DNA from: CAVRQM01 sp963838805
GTDB lineage: Bacteria > Pseudomonadota > Alphaproteobacteria > Acetobacterales > Acetobacteraceae
Reading direction: 5' to 3'
Length of the DNA stretch: 64,000 nucleotides
Assembly (NCBI GenBank): GCA_963838805.1
Contig: CAWISK010000008.1
Coordinates: forward strand, 248,001-312,000
The notes beneath the pieces are model-generated. The model ran no database searches. It saw only the letters and a program-made list of their open reading frames with translations, and was not told the DNA's origin. Positions 40,675 to 49,714 of the stretch are shown piece after piece. The position numbers were made by a program, and so were the translations under genes. Each line of letters opens with the position of its first letter. The stretch's first letter is position 1.

Positions 40675-42015
40675 ATGCTCCCCGTCGTGGTGGTCGCCGG
40701 GCGCCCGAACGTCGGCAAGTCGACGCTGTTCAACAAGCTCGCCGGCCGCCGCTCGGCGCTGGTGGCCGACACGCCGGGCGTCACCCGCGACGCGAAGGAG
40801 GCTCGCGCCACCCTGCGCGGGCGCGAGGTGCTGCTGGTCGATACCGCGGGGCTGGAGGAGAGCGCCCCCGAGACGCTCGCCGGGCGGATGCGCGCCTCCT
40901 CGGAGGTTGCGGTCTCGCGCGCCGATCTGGTGCTGTTCGTGATCGATGCGCGCGCCGGCATCTCGCCGGCCGACGAACATTTCGCCGACTGGCTGCGGCG
41001 GATGGGCCGTCCCGTGCTGGTGGTCGCCAACAAGGCAGAGGGCCGGGCCGGCGGCGCCGCGGCGCTGGAAGCCTACGCACTCGGCCTGGGCGAGCCGGTT
41101 GCCGTTTCGGCGGAGCATAGCGAAGGGCTCGCCTCGCTGATGAGCGAGATCGCCGACCGGCTGCCGCCGGCGGACGAGCCGGAGGGAGACGGTGAGCGGC
41201 CGCTCAAGCTCGCCATCATCGGCCGGCCGAACGCCGGCAAATCCACCCTGCTGAACCGCTTGCTGGGCCAGGAGCGGATGATCACCGGGCCGGAACCCGG
41301 CCTTACGCGAGATGCCGTCGCGGTGCGCATCGCCGATGCCGAGGGTGCGATCGAGCTGGTCGATACGGCGGGGATGCGCAAGCGCGCCCGTGTCGATCTG
41401 CCGCTCGAGAAGATGTCGGTCAGCGCCAGCATCGAGGCGCTCAAGATGGCCGAGCTGGTCGTGCTGACCGTCGATGCGACCGAAGGTCTGCACGAACAGG
41501 ATTTGCAGATTGCCCGCCTGATCGAGCGCGAAGGCAGGGCCTGCGTCATCGCGCTGAACAAGTGGGATCTGGTGCCCGACCGAGACGCCGCGCGCCGCGG
41601 CGTGGTCGACCGGCTGCAAACCTCGCTGGCGCAGATGAAGGGCATCGCCCTGGTGCCGCTCTCGGCGCTGAGCGGGCAGGGCGTGGACAAGCTGCTGCCG
41701 GCGGTGCGAGCGGCGGCGCGGGTCTGGAACCTGCGGGTGCCGACGGCGGCGCTGAACCGCTGGTTCGAGGGCGCCCTGGACCGCCACCAGCCGCCGCTGG
41801 TGGACGGGCGACGGCTCAAGCTGCGCTACATCACCCAGGCCAAGGCCCGGCCGCCCACCTTCGTCGTGTTCGGCACCCGCGCCGAGCAGACGCCCGAGGA
41901 TTACCGCCGTTATCTGAGCAATGGCCTGCGCGAGAGTTTCGCCATGCCCGGCACGCCGATCCGCCTGCAATTCCGCGGCACCAGCAACCCCTTCGACGAG
42001 CCAGACCGGCGTTAA
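40675..42015 (+). CDS. der: Der (EngA) ribosome-assembly GTPase
   Basis: Tandem-GTPase needed for 50S ribosome assembly, 446 residues. GTPase domain 1: P-loop GRPNVGKST, DTPGVTRD, DTAGLEE, and an NKAE motif. Domain 2: GRPNAGKST, GLTRDAV, DTAGMRKRARV, NKWD. The C-terminal KH-like domain has YITQAKARPPTFVVF and IRLQFRGTSNPF. Uninterrupted and typical in length. ATG 40675 lies 8 bases after the bamB stop and sits directly before MLPVVVVAGRP; the ATG choice keeps the P-loop at residues 9-17. Confidence 0.95.
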   Translation: MLPVVVVAGRPNVGKSTLFNKLAGRRSALVADTPGVTRDAKEARATLRGREVLLVDTAGLEESAPETLAGRMRASSEVAVSRADLVLFVIDARAGISPADEHFADWLRRMGRPVLVVANKAEGRAGGAAALEAYALGLGEPVAVSAEHSEGLASLMSEIADRLPPADEPEGDGERPLKLAIIGRPNAGKSTLLNRLLGQERMITGPEPGLTRDAVAVRIADAEGAIELVDTAGMRKRARVDLPLEKMSVSASIEALKMAELVVLTVDATEGLHEQDLQIARLIEREGRACVIALNKWDLVPDRDAARRGVVDRLQTSLAQMKGIALVPLSALSGQGVDKLLPAVRAAARVWNLRVPTAALNRWFEGALDRHQPPLVDGRRLKLRYITQAKARPPTFVVFGTRAEQTPEDYRRYLSNGLRESFAMPGTPIRLQFRGTSNPFDEPDRR

Positions 42016-42071
42016 CGTTCCGGTAGCCCGCGTCCGTCCATATTTTTGGACGACCGCAGGGAGGCGTCGTC

Positions 42072-42289
42072 ATGTCCAGTGTTGTCAGCGTCACGCCGGG
42101 TTCCGATCCGCCAGCGCTATGTCGGGGGATCGACGAGCGCTGCGCCAATCCCGCGTGCAGCTTGCCGAGCCGCCGATCCTGCCGCCGGCGGTGATCCTGC
42201 CGCGCACCGCCGGCTGGCTGAACCCGGAGCCTGCCGCAAGTCAGCCGACGCAGGCACCGCCGCCCAGCGCCCTGCTGCAATTGGCCTGA
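42072..42289 (+). CDS. Possible small protein, doubtful
   Basis: In the 325-base gap between der and the DUF2237 gene, an ATG at 42072 starts MSSVVSVTPGSDPPALCRG. A one-base shift would join it to PPAVILPRTAGWLNPEPA and a stop at 42287-42289, about 70 residues with many Pro and Ala. It matches no family I know. The uninterrupted alternative starts at 42119. The reading-frame preference is weak, and the stretch may simply be noncoding. Confidence 0.25.
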
Positions 42290-42340
42290 AGCAAGTGTAC
42301 GCTGGCGCCGTCCCGCAATTCCCTGGGAACGGAGGCCGGC

Positions 42341-42740
42341 ATGCCATTGGACAGCAGCGGAGGCGGTGGCCGGTCTTCTCGCAACGTCCTGGGCGGAGTT
42401 CTGGAACCGTGTTCGATTGCGCCGATCGACCGGGTTCTATCGCGACGGCTGTTGCGCCACGGGTGCGGAGGACATCGGCAGCCATACCGTCTGCGCCGTG
42501 ATGACCGATGCGTTCCTGGCGTTCAGCCGCTCGCGCGGCAACGATTTGAGCACTCCCGTTCCTGACTACGGCTTTCCCGGGCTTCGCACCGACGATCGCT
42601 GGTGCCTGTGCGCGCCGCGTTGGCAGGAGGCGCTGCTGGCCGGTGCCGCACCGCGCGTGGTGCTGCGCGCCACCGAGCAGGGTGCCCTGGACTATTGCGC
42701 GCTCGCCGACCTGAAGCGGTACGCGATCGACCTCGCTTGA
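42341..42740 (+). CDS. DUF2237 family protein (one frameshift)
   Basis: Short cytosolic protein of about 133 residues, conserved but uncharacterised. The family signature NVLGGVLEPCS is read from ATG 42341, then the frame changes near 42431 and continues TGFYRDGCCATGAEDIGSHTVCAVMT, ending FPGLRTDDRWCLCAPRWQEAL and a short tail. Cys-rich conserved blocks (EPC, GCC, HTVCAV, WCLCA) suggest metal or disulfide chemistry, function not known. GGAGG stands 7 bases before the ATG. Confidence 0.8.
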
Positions 42741-42821
42741 TCCGGCGCGGAGTTGCGCTCTCTCGCCGTTCCAGCGCACGATGCTTGCCGAGCGGAAAGA
42801 ATCGGCGAGGGAGCAGGGGAT

Positions 42822-43382
42822 ATGCGCGCTCTGTCATGGCTCGGCATGGTCGTCGCGGCGACGGCGTTGGGTGCCACGACCGCGCGGGCCGACAGGTTCA
42901 AGCTGACCAGTCCCGATTTGACGAATGGCGGAACGATCAAGCTGGAGCAAGTCTTCAACGACTTCGGCTGCAAGGGCAACAACATCTCACCTGCACTCTC
43001 CTGGACCGGGGTGCCGGCGGGCGCCAAGAGCCTGGCGCTGACCGTCTTTGATCGTGACGCGCCTACCGGCAGCGGGTTTTGGCACTGGGTGATCTTCGAC
43101 ATTCCGGCCGGCACCACGGGGCTGCCGAAGGACGCCGGCAATCCTGCCAGCCATCTGGCACCGCAGGGCGCCATCATGGTCCGCAACGATTTCAGCCTGC
43201 CGTCCTATGACGGCCCGTGTCCGCCGACCGGCGACAAGCCGCACCACTATACCTTCACCTTGTTTGCGGTCGATCAGCCGACCTTGCCGCTCAACGCCAG
43301 CGTCTCGCCTGCCGTGGTCGGGTTCACCTTGCATTTCCACACGATCGCCAAGACCACGCTGACCGGGCGATACGGGCGCTGA
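42822..43382 (+). CDS. Secreted YbhB/YbcL-type PEBP-family protein
   Basis: Phosphatidylethanolamine-binding/Raf-kinase-inhibitor-like protein of 186 residues with a signal peptide (MRALSWLGMVVAATALGATT, cleavage near ARA-DRF). The family landmarks are present: GNNISPALSWTGVPAGAKS, the D-x-D-A-P of VFDRDAPTGSGFWHWVIFDIP, and GPCPPTGDKPHHYTFTLFAVD, which form the anion-binding pocket. Function in bacteria is mostly unknown. The stop lies 7 bases from the hemB stop in a tail-to-tail arrangement. Start chosen at the ATG giving a signal peptide; longer in-frame starts lack one. Confidence 0.88.
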   Translation: MRALSWLGMVVAATALGATTARADRFKLTSPDLTNGGTIKLEQVFNDFGCKGNNISPALSWTGVPAGAKSLALTVFDRDAPTGSGFWHWVIFDIPAGTTGLPKDAGNPASHLAPQGAIMVRNDFSLPSYDGPCPPTGDKPHHYTFTLFAVDQPTLPLNASVSPAVVGFTLHFHTIAKTTLTGRYGR

Positions 43383-43389
43383 ATCCCGG

Positions 43390-44383
43390 TCACGCCCGCA
43401 GCAGCCGCGCCGCCGTCCGGCGCGAAATAGGTCAGCACGCCGGCAGCCCCGGCGCGCTTGAAGGCCATCAGACTTTCCAGCATCGCGCGGTCGTGGTCGA
43501 GCCAGCCATTGCCCACGGCCGCCATCAGCATCGCGTATTCGCCGCTCACCTGGTAGGCGAAGGTCGGCACGGCGAAACGCTCATGCACCCGGCGCAGCAC
43601 GTCGAGATAGGGCATGCCCGGCTTGACCATGATCATGTCGGCCCCCTCCAGCAGGTCCAGCTCGACCTCGCGCAGCGCCTCGTCGCCGTTGGCCGGGTCC
43701 ATCTGATAGGTCTTCTTGTCGCCCTTCAGCGCGCCGCCCGAACCCACCGCCTCCCGGAACGGCCCGTAAAACGCCGACGCATATTTCGCGGCGTAGCTCA
43801 TGAGGCGCGTATGCAGCAGACCTTTCTGGTCCAGCGCCGCGCGGATCGCGCCGATGCGCCCGTCCATCATGTCCGACGGGGCCAGCACGTCGATCCCGGC
43901 CTCGGCCTGCACCAGCGCCTGGCGCACCAGGACCGCGACACTCTCGTCATTGGCCACGTAGCCATCGCGCAGCACGCCGTCGTGGCCGTGGTCGGTGTAG
44001 GGGTCGAGTGCCACGTCGCCGATCAGGCCGAGATCGGGAAAGGCCCGCTTCAGCAGCCGCGCCGCCTGGCAGATCAGGTTCTCGGGGTTGGCGCTCTCGG
44101 TGCCCTCGGCGTCTTTCTTGTGGGCAGGTGTCGCCGGAAACAGCGCGATCGCCGGGATGCCGAGCTGCGCTGCCGGGTCGACATGCGCCTCCAGCCGGTC
44201 GAGCGTCACCCGCACCACGCCCGGCATGCTCGCCACCTCGGTCGTCGTCGCTGCGCCTTCGGCGACGAACACCGGCCAGATCAGGTCATCGACCGACAGG
44301 CGGTGCTCGGCCACGAGCCGCCGCGTCCAGGCATCGTGGCGATTGCGGCGCAGGCGGGTGGCAGGGAAGCGGCCGAAAGTCAT
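43390..44383 (-). CDS. hemB: Delta-aminolevulinic acid dehydratase (one frameshift)
   Basis: Condenses two 5-aminolevulinate molecules to porphobilinogen in heme synthesis, 330 residues once repaired. It shows the N-terminal RLRRNRHDAWTRRL, LIWPVFVAEG, the GLIGDVALDPYTDHGHDG metal-binding-type loop, the Schiff-base lysine in MVKPGMPYLD, and APSDMMDGRIGAIR. Aspartates rather than cysteines in the DPYTDHGHDG site fit the Mg/K-dependent form. The last codons need an extra-base correction near 43413, giving APDAARLLRA and a stop at 43390-43392. Read unrepaired, it would run about 40 residues into the opposite gene. Confidence 0.93.
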
Positions 44384-44474
44384 GGGGCATCACCTCTGGG
44401 CTGGCCTGCGCTGCTTACCGCTGGACAAGCCTGCCGTCTTGCCGGAAATCCAGCATGCCAGGAGGCGCCATCCC

Positions 44475-45776
44475 ATGAACGAGCAAACCGCAGTCGCCAA
44501 CACCCGGCGATTCTTCACGGCTTCCCTCGCCGAGACCGACCCGGAACTCGCCGCGGCGATCGGTCGCGAGCTCGCGCGCCAGCAGGACGGCATCGAGCTG
44601 ATCGCCAGCGAGAACATCGTCTCGGCAGCCGTGCTGGAGGCGCAGGGCTCGGTGCTGACCAACAAATACGCCGAGGGCTATCCCGGCCGCCGCTATTACG
44701 GCGGCTGCGGCGAGGTGGACGTGGCCGAGCAACTGGCCATAGACCGCGCCAAGCAATTGTTCGGCGCCGGCTTCGCCAATGTGCAGCCGCATTCCGGCGC
44801 GCAGGCCAACCAGGCGGTGTTCCTCGCCACGCTGAAACCGGGCGACACGATCCTCGGCATGAGCCTTGCGGCCGGCGGCCATCTGACGCACGGCGCCGCC
44901 CCGAACCTGTCCGGCAAATGGTTCCGGGCGGTGCAGTACGGCGTGCGCCGCGAGGACGGGCTGCTCGATTATGAGGAGCTGGAGCGGCTGGCCCGAGCGG
45001 AGCGGCCGCGCATGATCATCGCCGGCGGCTCGGCCTATCCGCGCACCATCGACTTCGCGCGCATCCGCGCCGTGGCCGACGAGGTGGGTGCGGTGTTCAT
45101 GGTGGACATGGCGCATTTCGCGGGCCTGGTCGCGGCCGGGGTGTTCCCGAGTCCCGTGCCGCACGCGCATGTCTGCACCACCACGACGCACAAGACCCTG
45201 CGCGGCCCGCGCGGCGGCATGATCGTGACCAACGATGCGGAACTGGCGAAGAAGATCAACAGCGCCGTGTTCCCCGGCCTGCAGGGCGGCCCGCTGATGC
45301 ACGTGATTGCCGCAAAGGCAGTGGCTTTCGGCGAGGCATTGCGACCGGAGTTCCGCGCCTATCAGCGCGCCGTCGTCGATAACGCGCACATGCTTGCCGA
45401 GACCCTGATGCAGCAGGGCGTGGACATCGTGACCGGCGGCACGGACAGCCACCTGATGCTGGTCGATCTGCGGCCCAAGCGCGCCACCGGCAAGGCGGCG
45501 GAGGCGAGCCTGGAGCGGGCGCACATCACGGCCAACAAGAATGCGATCCCGTTCGACCCGGAGAAGCCGGCCGTCACCTCCGGCATCCGCCTCGGCACCC
45601 CGGCCGGCACCACGCGCGGCTTTGGCGAGGTGGAGTTCCAGGAAGTCGGGCGGATGATCGGCGAGGTGCTGGACGGCCTGGCCCACTCCAACGACGGCAG
45701 CAACGACGCCGCCGAGCGGGCGGTGGGCGAGCGGGTGCTGGCGCTGTGCGCGCGGTTTCCGATCTATGCGCGGTGA
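44475..45776 (+). CDS. glyA: Serine hydroxymethyltransferase
   Basis: PLP enzyme interconverting serine and glycine with tetrahydrofolate, 433 residues, cytosolic. Family blocks: IELIASENIVS, NKYAEGYPGRRYYGGC, QPHSGAQANQAV, the PLP-binding lysine in TTTTHKTLRGPRGG, and HLMLVDLRPK. Uninterrupted and of normal size. Its product glycine and one-carbon units serve the folate pathway; it lies upstream of nrdR and the riboflavin genes, separated by palindromic repeats that probably end its transcript. GGAGG is 9 bases before the ATG. Confidence 0.95.
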   Translation: MNEQTAVANTRRFFTASLAETDPELAAAIGRELARQQDGIELIASENIVSAAVLEAQGSVLTNKYAEGYPGRRYYGGCGEVDVAEQLAIDRAKQLFGAGFANVQPHSGAQANQAVFLATLKPGDTILGMSLAAGGHLTHGAAPNLSGKWFRAVQYGVRREDGLLDYEELERLARAERPRMIIAGGSAYPRTIDFARIRAVADEVGAVFMVDMAHFAGLVAAGVFPSPVPHAHVCTTTTHKTLRGPRGGMIVTNDAELAKKINSAVFPGLQGGPLMHVIAAKAVAFGEALRPEFRAYQRAVVDNAHMLAETLMQQGVDIVTGGTDSHLMLVDLRPKRATGKAAEASLERAHITANKNAIPFDPEKPAVTSGIRLGTPAGTTRGFGEVEFQEVGRMIGEVLDGLAHSNDGSNDAAERAVGERVLALCARFPIYAR

Positions 45777-45809
45777 CGCCTTGCGATTTGGCTTGACGCG
45801 GACAGCCTT

Positions 45810-45844
45810 CACCGGATGGCCGGGCTTGACCCGGCCATCCGGTG
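45810..45844. repeat. 15-bp perfect inverted repeat, intergenic hairpin
   Basis: CACCGGATGGCCGGG (45810-45824), loop CTTGA, CCCGGCCATCCGGTG (45830-45844). A stable stem of 15 base pairs just after glyA. It looks like a REP/RPE-type intergenic palindrome of alphaproteobacteria and may also act as a terminator or mRNA-stability element. Confidence 0.8.
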
Positions 45845-45876
45845 CGTCTCCCCGGGAAATCTTCGGGTGGCCACGG

Positions 45877-45899
45877 ATGCCCGGGTCAAGCCCGGGCAT
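45877..45899. repeat. 9-bp inverted repeat, second palindrome in the glyA-nrdR gap
   Basis: ATGCCCGGG (45877-45885), loop TCAAG, CCCGGGCAT (45891-45899). Its loop TCAAG is the reverse complement of the CTTGA loop in the first palindrome, so the two look like copies of one element in opposite orientation. Confidence 0.75.
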
Positions 45900-45927
45900 G
45901 ACGGGCCGAGCACGGCGTAGCTAGCTC

Positions 45928-46383
45928 ATGCGCTGCCCCTTTTGCGGCCACGACGACACCCAGGTGAAGGACAGCCGCCCCGCCGATGACGGGGCGGCGA
46001 TCCGGCGCCGGCGGTCCTGCACAAGCTGCGGCCAACGCTTCACCACCGTCGAGCGGGTGCAGTTGCGCGAGCTGGTGGTGATCAAGTCCGACAACCGGCG
46101 CGTCGCCTTCGACCGCGACAAGCTGCTGCGCTCGGTGCGCGTGGCACTGCGAAAGCGGCCGGTGAACGAGGACCGGATCGAGCGCATCGTCAACGGCATC
46201 GTCCGCCAGCTCGAAGCCTCGGGCGAGGCGGAGGTCTCGTCGAAGCAGATCGGCGAGCTGGTGATGGAGACGCTGAAGGAAGTGGACGCGGTGGCCTATG
46301 TCCGCTTCGCATCGGTGTACCGCAACTTCCGCGAGGCGAAGGATTTCGAAGCCTTCCTGGGCGCGCTCGGCGATCCCACATGA
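45928..46383 (+). CDS. nrdR: NrdR transcriptional repressor
   Basis: Repressor of ribonucleotide reductase genes, 151 residues. The N-terminal zinc ribbon is Cys3-x2-Cys6 (CPFC) and CTSC (Cys31, Cys34), followed by the ATP-cone domain with VIKSDNRRVAFDRDKLLRSV, which senses ATP/dATP. The C-terminal VDAVAYVRFASVYRNF is typical. It starts the riboflavin operon by overlapping ribD (ATG within its stop), a conserved arrangement in alpha- and gammaproteobacteria. Confidence 0.96.
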   Translation: MRCPFCGHDDTQVKDSRPADDGAAIRRRRSCTSCGQRFTTVERVQLRELVVIKSDNRRVAFDRDKLLRSVRVALRKRPVNEDRIERIVNGIVRQLEASGEAEVSSKQIGELVMETLKEVDAVAYVRFASVYRNFREAKDFEAFLGALGDPT

Positions 46384-47486
46384 CCGCGCGCATGGACGAT
46401 CGGTCACATATGCGGGCGGCTTTGGCGCTGGCCCGAAGGGGCCTCGGCACCACCTGGCCCAACCCCGCCGTGGGCTGCGTCATCGTGCGCGAGGGGCGGG
46501 TGGTCGGGCGCGGCACGACCGCACCATCCGGCCGCCCGCACGCCGAGCCATTAGCACTGGCGATGGCGGGTGCGGCGGCGCGGGGGGCTACGGCTTATGT
46601 GACCCTGGAACCGTGCTGCCACCACGGCCGCACCCCGCCCTGCACCGAGGCGCTGATCGCGGCGGGAATTGCCCGCGTCGTGATTGCCACCAGGGATCGC
46701 AACCCGCGCGTCGCCGGCGGTGGTGTCGCGCGGCTGCTTGCGGCGGGACTCGAGGTCGCGGAAGGCGTGCTGGCGGACGAGGCCGACGACCTTGCCGCCG
46801 GGTTTTTCAGTGTCGTGCGGCGCGGGCGGCCGCTGGTAACGCTCAAGCTCGCCTCCACGCTGGACGGCCGGATCGCGACCCGCACCGGCGAGAGCCGGTG
46901 GATCAGCGGCGAACCGGCACGCCGCGCCGCGCACGCGCTGCGCGGGCGGCATGACGCGGTCCTGATCGGCGTCGGCACGGCGCTGGCAGACGATCCCGAT
47001 CTGCGCTGCCGCATCGAGGGGTTCCGCCCGACCCAGGTGGTGCGCGTCATCGCCGACAGCCGGCTGCGGCTGCGGCTCGTCTCTCGGCTGGTCGCCACGG
47101 CGCGCGAGGCGCCAACCTGGATCGTCGCCCGCGACGACGCCAACTCCGATCGCAGGGCAGCACTGACCCGCGCCGGCGTGGAGGTGATCGGCGTGCCTGA
47201 AGCCGCGGTCGGCGTCGATCTGGAGGAGGCTCTGCGGGCGCTGGCCGGGCGCGGGATCACCCGTCTGCTGGTCGAGGGCGGCGGACAGCTTGCCGCCTCG
47301 CTGCTGCGGGCGGATCTGGTGGACCGGCTGGCCTGGTTCCACGCGCCGACCGTGATGGGCAGCGACGGCTGGCCGGCGGCGCAGGCGTTCGGGGTACAGA
47401 GCCTGGCGCAGATGCCGCGCTTTGTCCCGCTCCAGGCGACGCGGCTGGGCGACGATGTGCTGACCGAGTTGCGGAGGGCTGCCTGA
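46380..47486 (+). CDS. ribD: RibD, bifunctional pyrimidine deaminase/reductase
   Basis: Performs the second and third steps of riboflavin synthesis, 368 residues. The N-terminal deaminase has the zinc site His54-Ala-Glu56 (PHAEP) and EPCCHHGRTPPC (Cys78, Cys87). The reductase domain starts near residue 150 (LVTLKLASTLDGRIAT) and ends with LLVEGGGQLAASLL for NADPH and substrate binding. Starts 4 bases inside nrdR and ends overlapping ribE by one base. Complete and of normal length. Confidence 0.95.
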   Translation: MTARMDDRSHMRAALALARRGLGTTWPNPAVGCVIVREGRVVGRGTTAPSGRPHAEPLALAMAGAAARGATAYVTLEPCCHHGRTPPCTEALIAAGIARVVIATRDRNPRVAGGGVARLLAAGLEVAEGVLADEADDLAAGFFSVVRRGRPLVTLKLASTLDGRIATRTGESRWISGEPARRAAHALRGRHDAVLIGVGTALADDPDLRCRIEGFRPTQVVRVIADSRLRLRLVSRLVATAREAPTWIVARDDANSDRRAALTRAGVEVIGVPEAAVGVDLEEALRALAGRGITRLLVEGGGQLAASLLRADLVDRLAWFHAPTVMGSDGWPAAQAFGVQSLAQMPRFVPLQATRLGDDVLTELRRAA

Positions 47487-48100
47487 TGTTCACCGGGATC
47501 ATCACCGGGATCGGCCGCGTGCGCGCCGTGACACCGATAGCGTCCGGCAGCGACATGCGGCTGGAGATCGCGACGCCGGTGGACAGCCCGGCCTGGGCGG
47601 ACACGGCCGCCATTCCCACGGGCGCCTCGATCGCCTGCTCCGGCTGCTGCCTGACCGCGGTCGAGGTGCGGCCGGACGGCTTCGCCGGGACCGCCTCGGC
47701 CGAGACGCTGTCGAAGACCACGCTCGGACGCTGGAGGGTCGGCACGCCGATCAATCTGGAACGGCCCCTGCGGGTGGGCGACGAGCTGGGCGGTCATCTC
47801 GTGCTGGGCCATGTGGATGGGGTGGGCGAGGTGATCGCCAGCACAACTGAGCATGGCTCGACACGGTGGCGATTTCGCGTGCCACAGGTGCTGGCCCGCT
47901 TCATCGCGCCGAAAGGCAGCGTCGCGGTGGATGGGGTGAGCCTGACGGTGAACGAGGTGGACGGGGCCACCTTCGGGGTGAACATCATCCCGCACACGCG
48001 CGACGCCACCACGTTCTCGCGGCTCGCGGTGGGCGATTCCGTGAACATCGAGATCGACATGCTGGCACGCTATGTCGCCCGATTGCAGGAGCAGCCCTGA
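47486..48100 (+). CDS. ribE: Riboflavin synthase alpha chain
   Basis: Dismutates two 6,7-dimethyl-8-ribityllumazine molecules into riboflavin, 204 residues. It has two similar lumazine-binding domains, each starting with a (M)FTGIITGIG or IGTP-like motif; the first has the conserved CSGCCLTAVEV segment, and the second SVAVDGVSLTVNEVDG and IIPHTRDATTF. Uninterrupted. The start overlaps the ribD stop by one base and the stop overlaps the next start by one base, so translation is coupled throughout the operon. Confidence 0.94.
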   Translation: MFTGIITGIGRVRAVTPIASGSDMRLEIATPVDSPAWADTAAIPTGASIACSGCCLTAVEVRPDGFAGTASAETLSKTTLGRWRVGTPINLERPLRVGDELGGHLVLGHVDGVGEVIASTTEHGSTRWRFRVPQVLARFIAPKGSVAVDGVSLTVNEVDGATFGVNIIPHTRDATTFSRLAVGDSVNIEIDMLARYVARLQEQP

Positions 48101-49221
48101 TGGACGACCTGATCACCCGCAGCCTGTCCGACTATCTCTCCTCGCCCGAGGAGCTGATCGAGGAAGCGCGCAACGGCCGCATGTTCATCCTGGTCGATGA
48201 CGAGAATCGCGAGAACGAGGGCGATCTGGTCATCCCGGCGCAGTTCGCGACGCCAGAGGCGGTCAATTTCATGGTCCGTTATGCGCGCGGGCTGGTGTGC
48301 CTGGCGCTCACGCACCACCGCGTCGAGCAGCTCGGCCTGCCGCTGATGAGCCAGCACAATGGCACGCGTCACCAGACCGCGTTCACCGTCTCGATCGAGG
48401 CGCGCACCGGCGTCGATACCGGCATTTCCGCGCATGATCGGGCGCATACGATTTCGGTCGCGATCAACCCGGAATGCGGGCGTTCGGATATCGTAACACC
48501 GGGCCATGTCTTTCCGCTGCTGGCGCGAGAGGGCGGCACCTTGGTTCGCACCGGCCACACCGAGGCTGCCGTCGATATCGCGCGCCTGGCCGGCCTCAAT
48601 CCGTCCGGCGTGATCTGCGAGATCATGAACGACGACGGCACGATGGCGAGGTTGCCCGACCTCGTCGCCTTCGCGCAGCACCATAATCTCAAGCTCGGCA
48701 CCATCGCCGATCTGATCGCCTATCGGCGCCGCACCGAGAAGCTGGTGCGCCGGGTGCAGGACGGCGCGCTGCATCACGGCGTGGGCGGCGAATGGCGGCT
48801 GGCCGTCTACGCCAACACGGTCGAGTATTGCGAGCATCTGGTGATGATCAAGGGCGACCTCACCGCACCCGGCCCGATCGTTGTAAGGATGCACGCGGTC
48901 GATCTGCTGGATGACATCGTGGGAGGGCATCATGGTGCAACGCTGCATGACGCCATGCGCATGATCGCCGCCGAGGGGCGCGGCGTGGTGGTGCTGTTGC
49001 GCGAGAGCAGGCCGAACCGTCTGTCCGAGCGGGTGGCGCAACTCGATGGCGTGAAGCGTCCGTTCACCGAATTGCGCGACTACGGGATCGGCGCGCAGAT
49101 CCTGCTGGATTTGGGCGTGCGCGAGATGGTGCTGCTGTCGAACACGCATCGCACGATCATCGGACTTGAAGGGTACGGCCTGACGGTTGCCGAACAGCGG
49201 CCGATCCACGCCGGCTCCTGA
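48100..49221 (+). CDS. ribB: RibB with a degenerate GTP-cyclohydrolase II domain
   Basis: 3,4-Dihydroxy-2-butanone-4-phosphate synthase, 373 residues. Residues 1-205 carry the active-site RNGRMFILVDDENRENEGDL, TRHQTAFTVSIEA, the acidic metal site and the RTGHTEAAVDIARLAGL block. The C-terminal half has the RibA fold (IKGDLTAPGPIVVRMHAVDLLDD and LRDYGIGAQILLDLGV) but no trace of the three zinc cysteines of active GTP cyclohydrolase II: the RCDCG segment is replaced by GGHHGATLHDA. So this probably works only as RibB, with the tail perhaps regulatory or structural, and an active RibA must be elsewhere in the genome. Confidence 0.92.
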   Translation: MDDLITRSLSDYLSSPEELIEEARNGRMFILVDDENRENEGDLVIPAQFATPEAVNFMVRYARGLVCLALTHHRVEQLGLPLMSQHNGTRHQTAFTVSIEARTGVDTGISAHDRAHTISVAINPECGRSDIVTPGHVFPLLAREGGTLVRTGHTEAAVDIARLAGLNPSGVICEIMNDDGTMARLPDLVAFAQHHNLKLGTIADLIAYRRRTEKLVRRVQDGALHHGVGGEWRLAVYANTVEYCEHLVMIKGDLTAPGPIVVRMHAVDLLDDIVGGHHGATLHDAMRMIAAEGRGVVVLLRESRPNRLSERVAQLDGVKRPFTELRDYGIGAQILLDLGVREMVLLSNTHRTIIGLEGYGLTVAEQRPIHAGS

Positions 49222-49231
49222 GCGTCCTGTC

Positions 49232-49714
49232 ATGAGCACGATCGACGCGCCGCTGCCGGCGGCGCCACGTCTGGATGGAGCGTCGCCGCATGTGCTGATC
49301 GTGCGCGCACCGTACTATACGCGGGTCGTTGACGGTCTGCGCGACGGTGCGGCACGCATCCTGCGCGAGGCGGGGGCCAGCTTCGACGTGCTGGATGTAG
49401 CCGGCGCCCTGGAGCTGGCCGGTGCGGTGCGGCTCGCCGTCGCCGGAGAACGACAGTTCGATGCCTATGTGGCGCTGGGCTGCGTGGTGAAGGGGGATAC
49501 GGACCACTATGAGTATGTCTGCGCAGAAGCGATGGCAGGTTTGACGCAGGTGGTGCAGGCGCACGCGCTGTGCCTCGGGAACGGCTTGCTGACGGTGCAT
49601 GGCATCGAGCAGGCGCTCGCCCGTTCCGGACCGGACGGGCACAACAAGGGTGCCGAGGCGGCAGCGGCGGCGCTGCTGCAGGTGCGCGCCGCGCGCTGGT
49701 TGGCGGGGCGATGA
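49232..49714 (+). CDS. ribH: 6,7-Dimethyl-8-ribityllumazine synthase
   Basis: Makes the direct precursor of riboflavin by joining the ribityl pyrimidine with dihydroxybutanone phosphate; it assembles as a pentamer or 60-mer. Of 160 residues, it shows HVLIVRAPYYTRVVDGL, VAGALELAGAVRLA, ALGCVVKGDTDHYEYV with the catalytic His, and GNGLLTVHGIEQALAR with HNKGAEAAAAAL. Starts 10 bases after ribB, at an ATG following TCCTGT. Ends overlapping nusB by 4 bases. Confidence 0.94.
   Translation: MSTIDAPLPAAPRLDGASPHVLIVRAPYYTRVVDGLRDGAARILREAGASFDVLDVAGALELAGAVRLAVAGERQFDAYVALGCVVKGDTDHYEYVCAEAMAGLTQVVQAHALCLGNGLLTVHGIEQALARSGPDGHNKGAEAAAAALLQVRAARWLAGR

Noticed and set aside
43274..43392. Longer C-terminus of HemB running into the PEBP gene
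   Set aside because: The family ends in FAPDAARLL-type residues; one extra G near 43413 explains the run-on.
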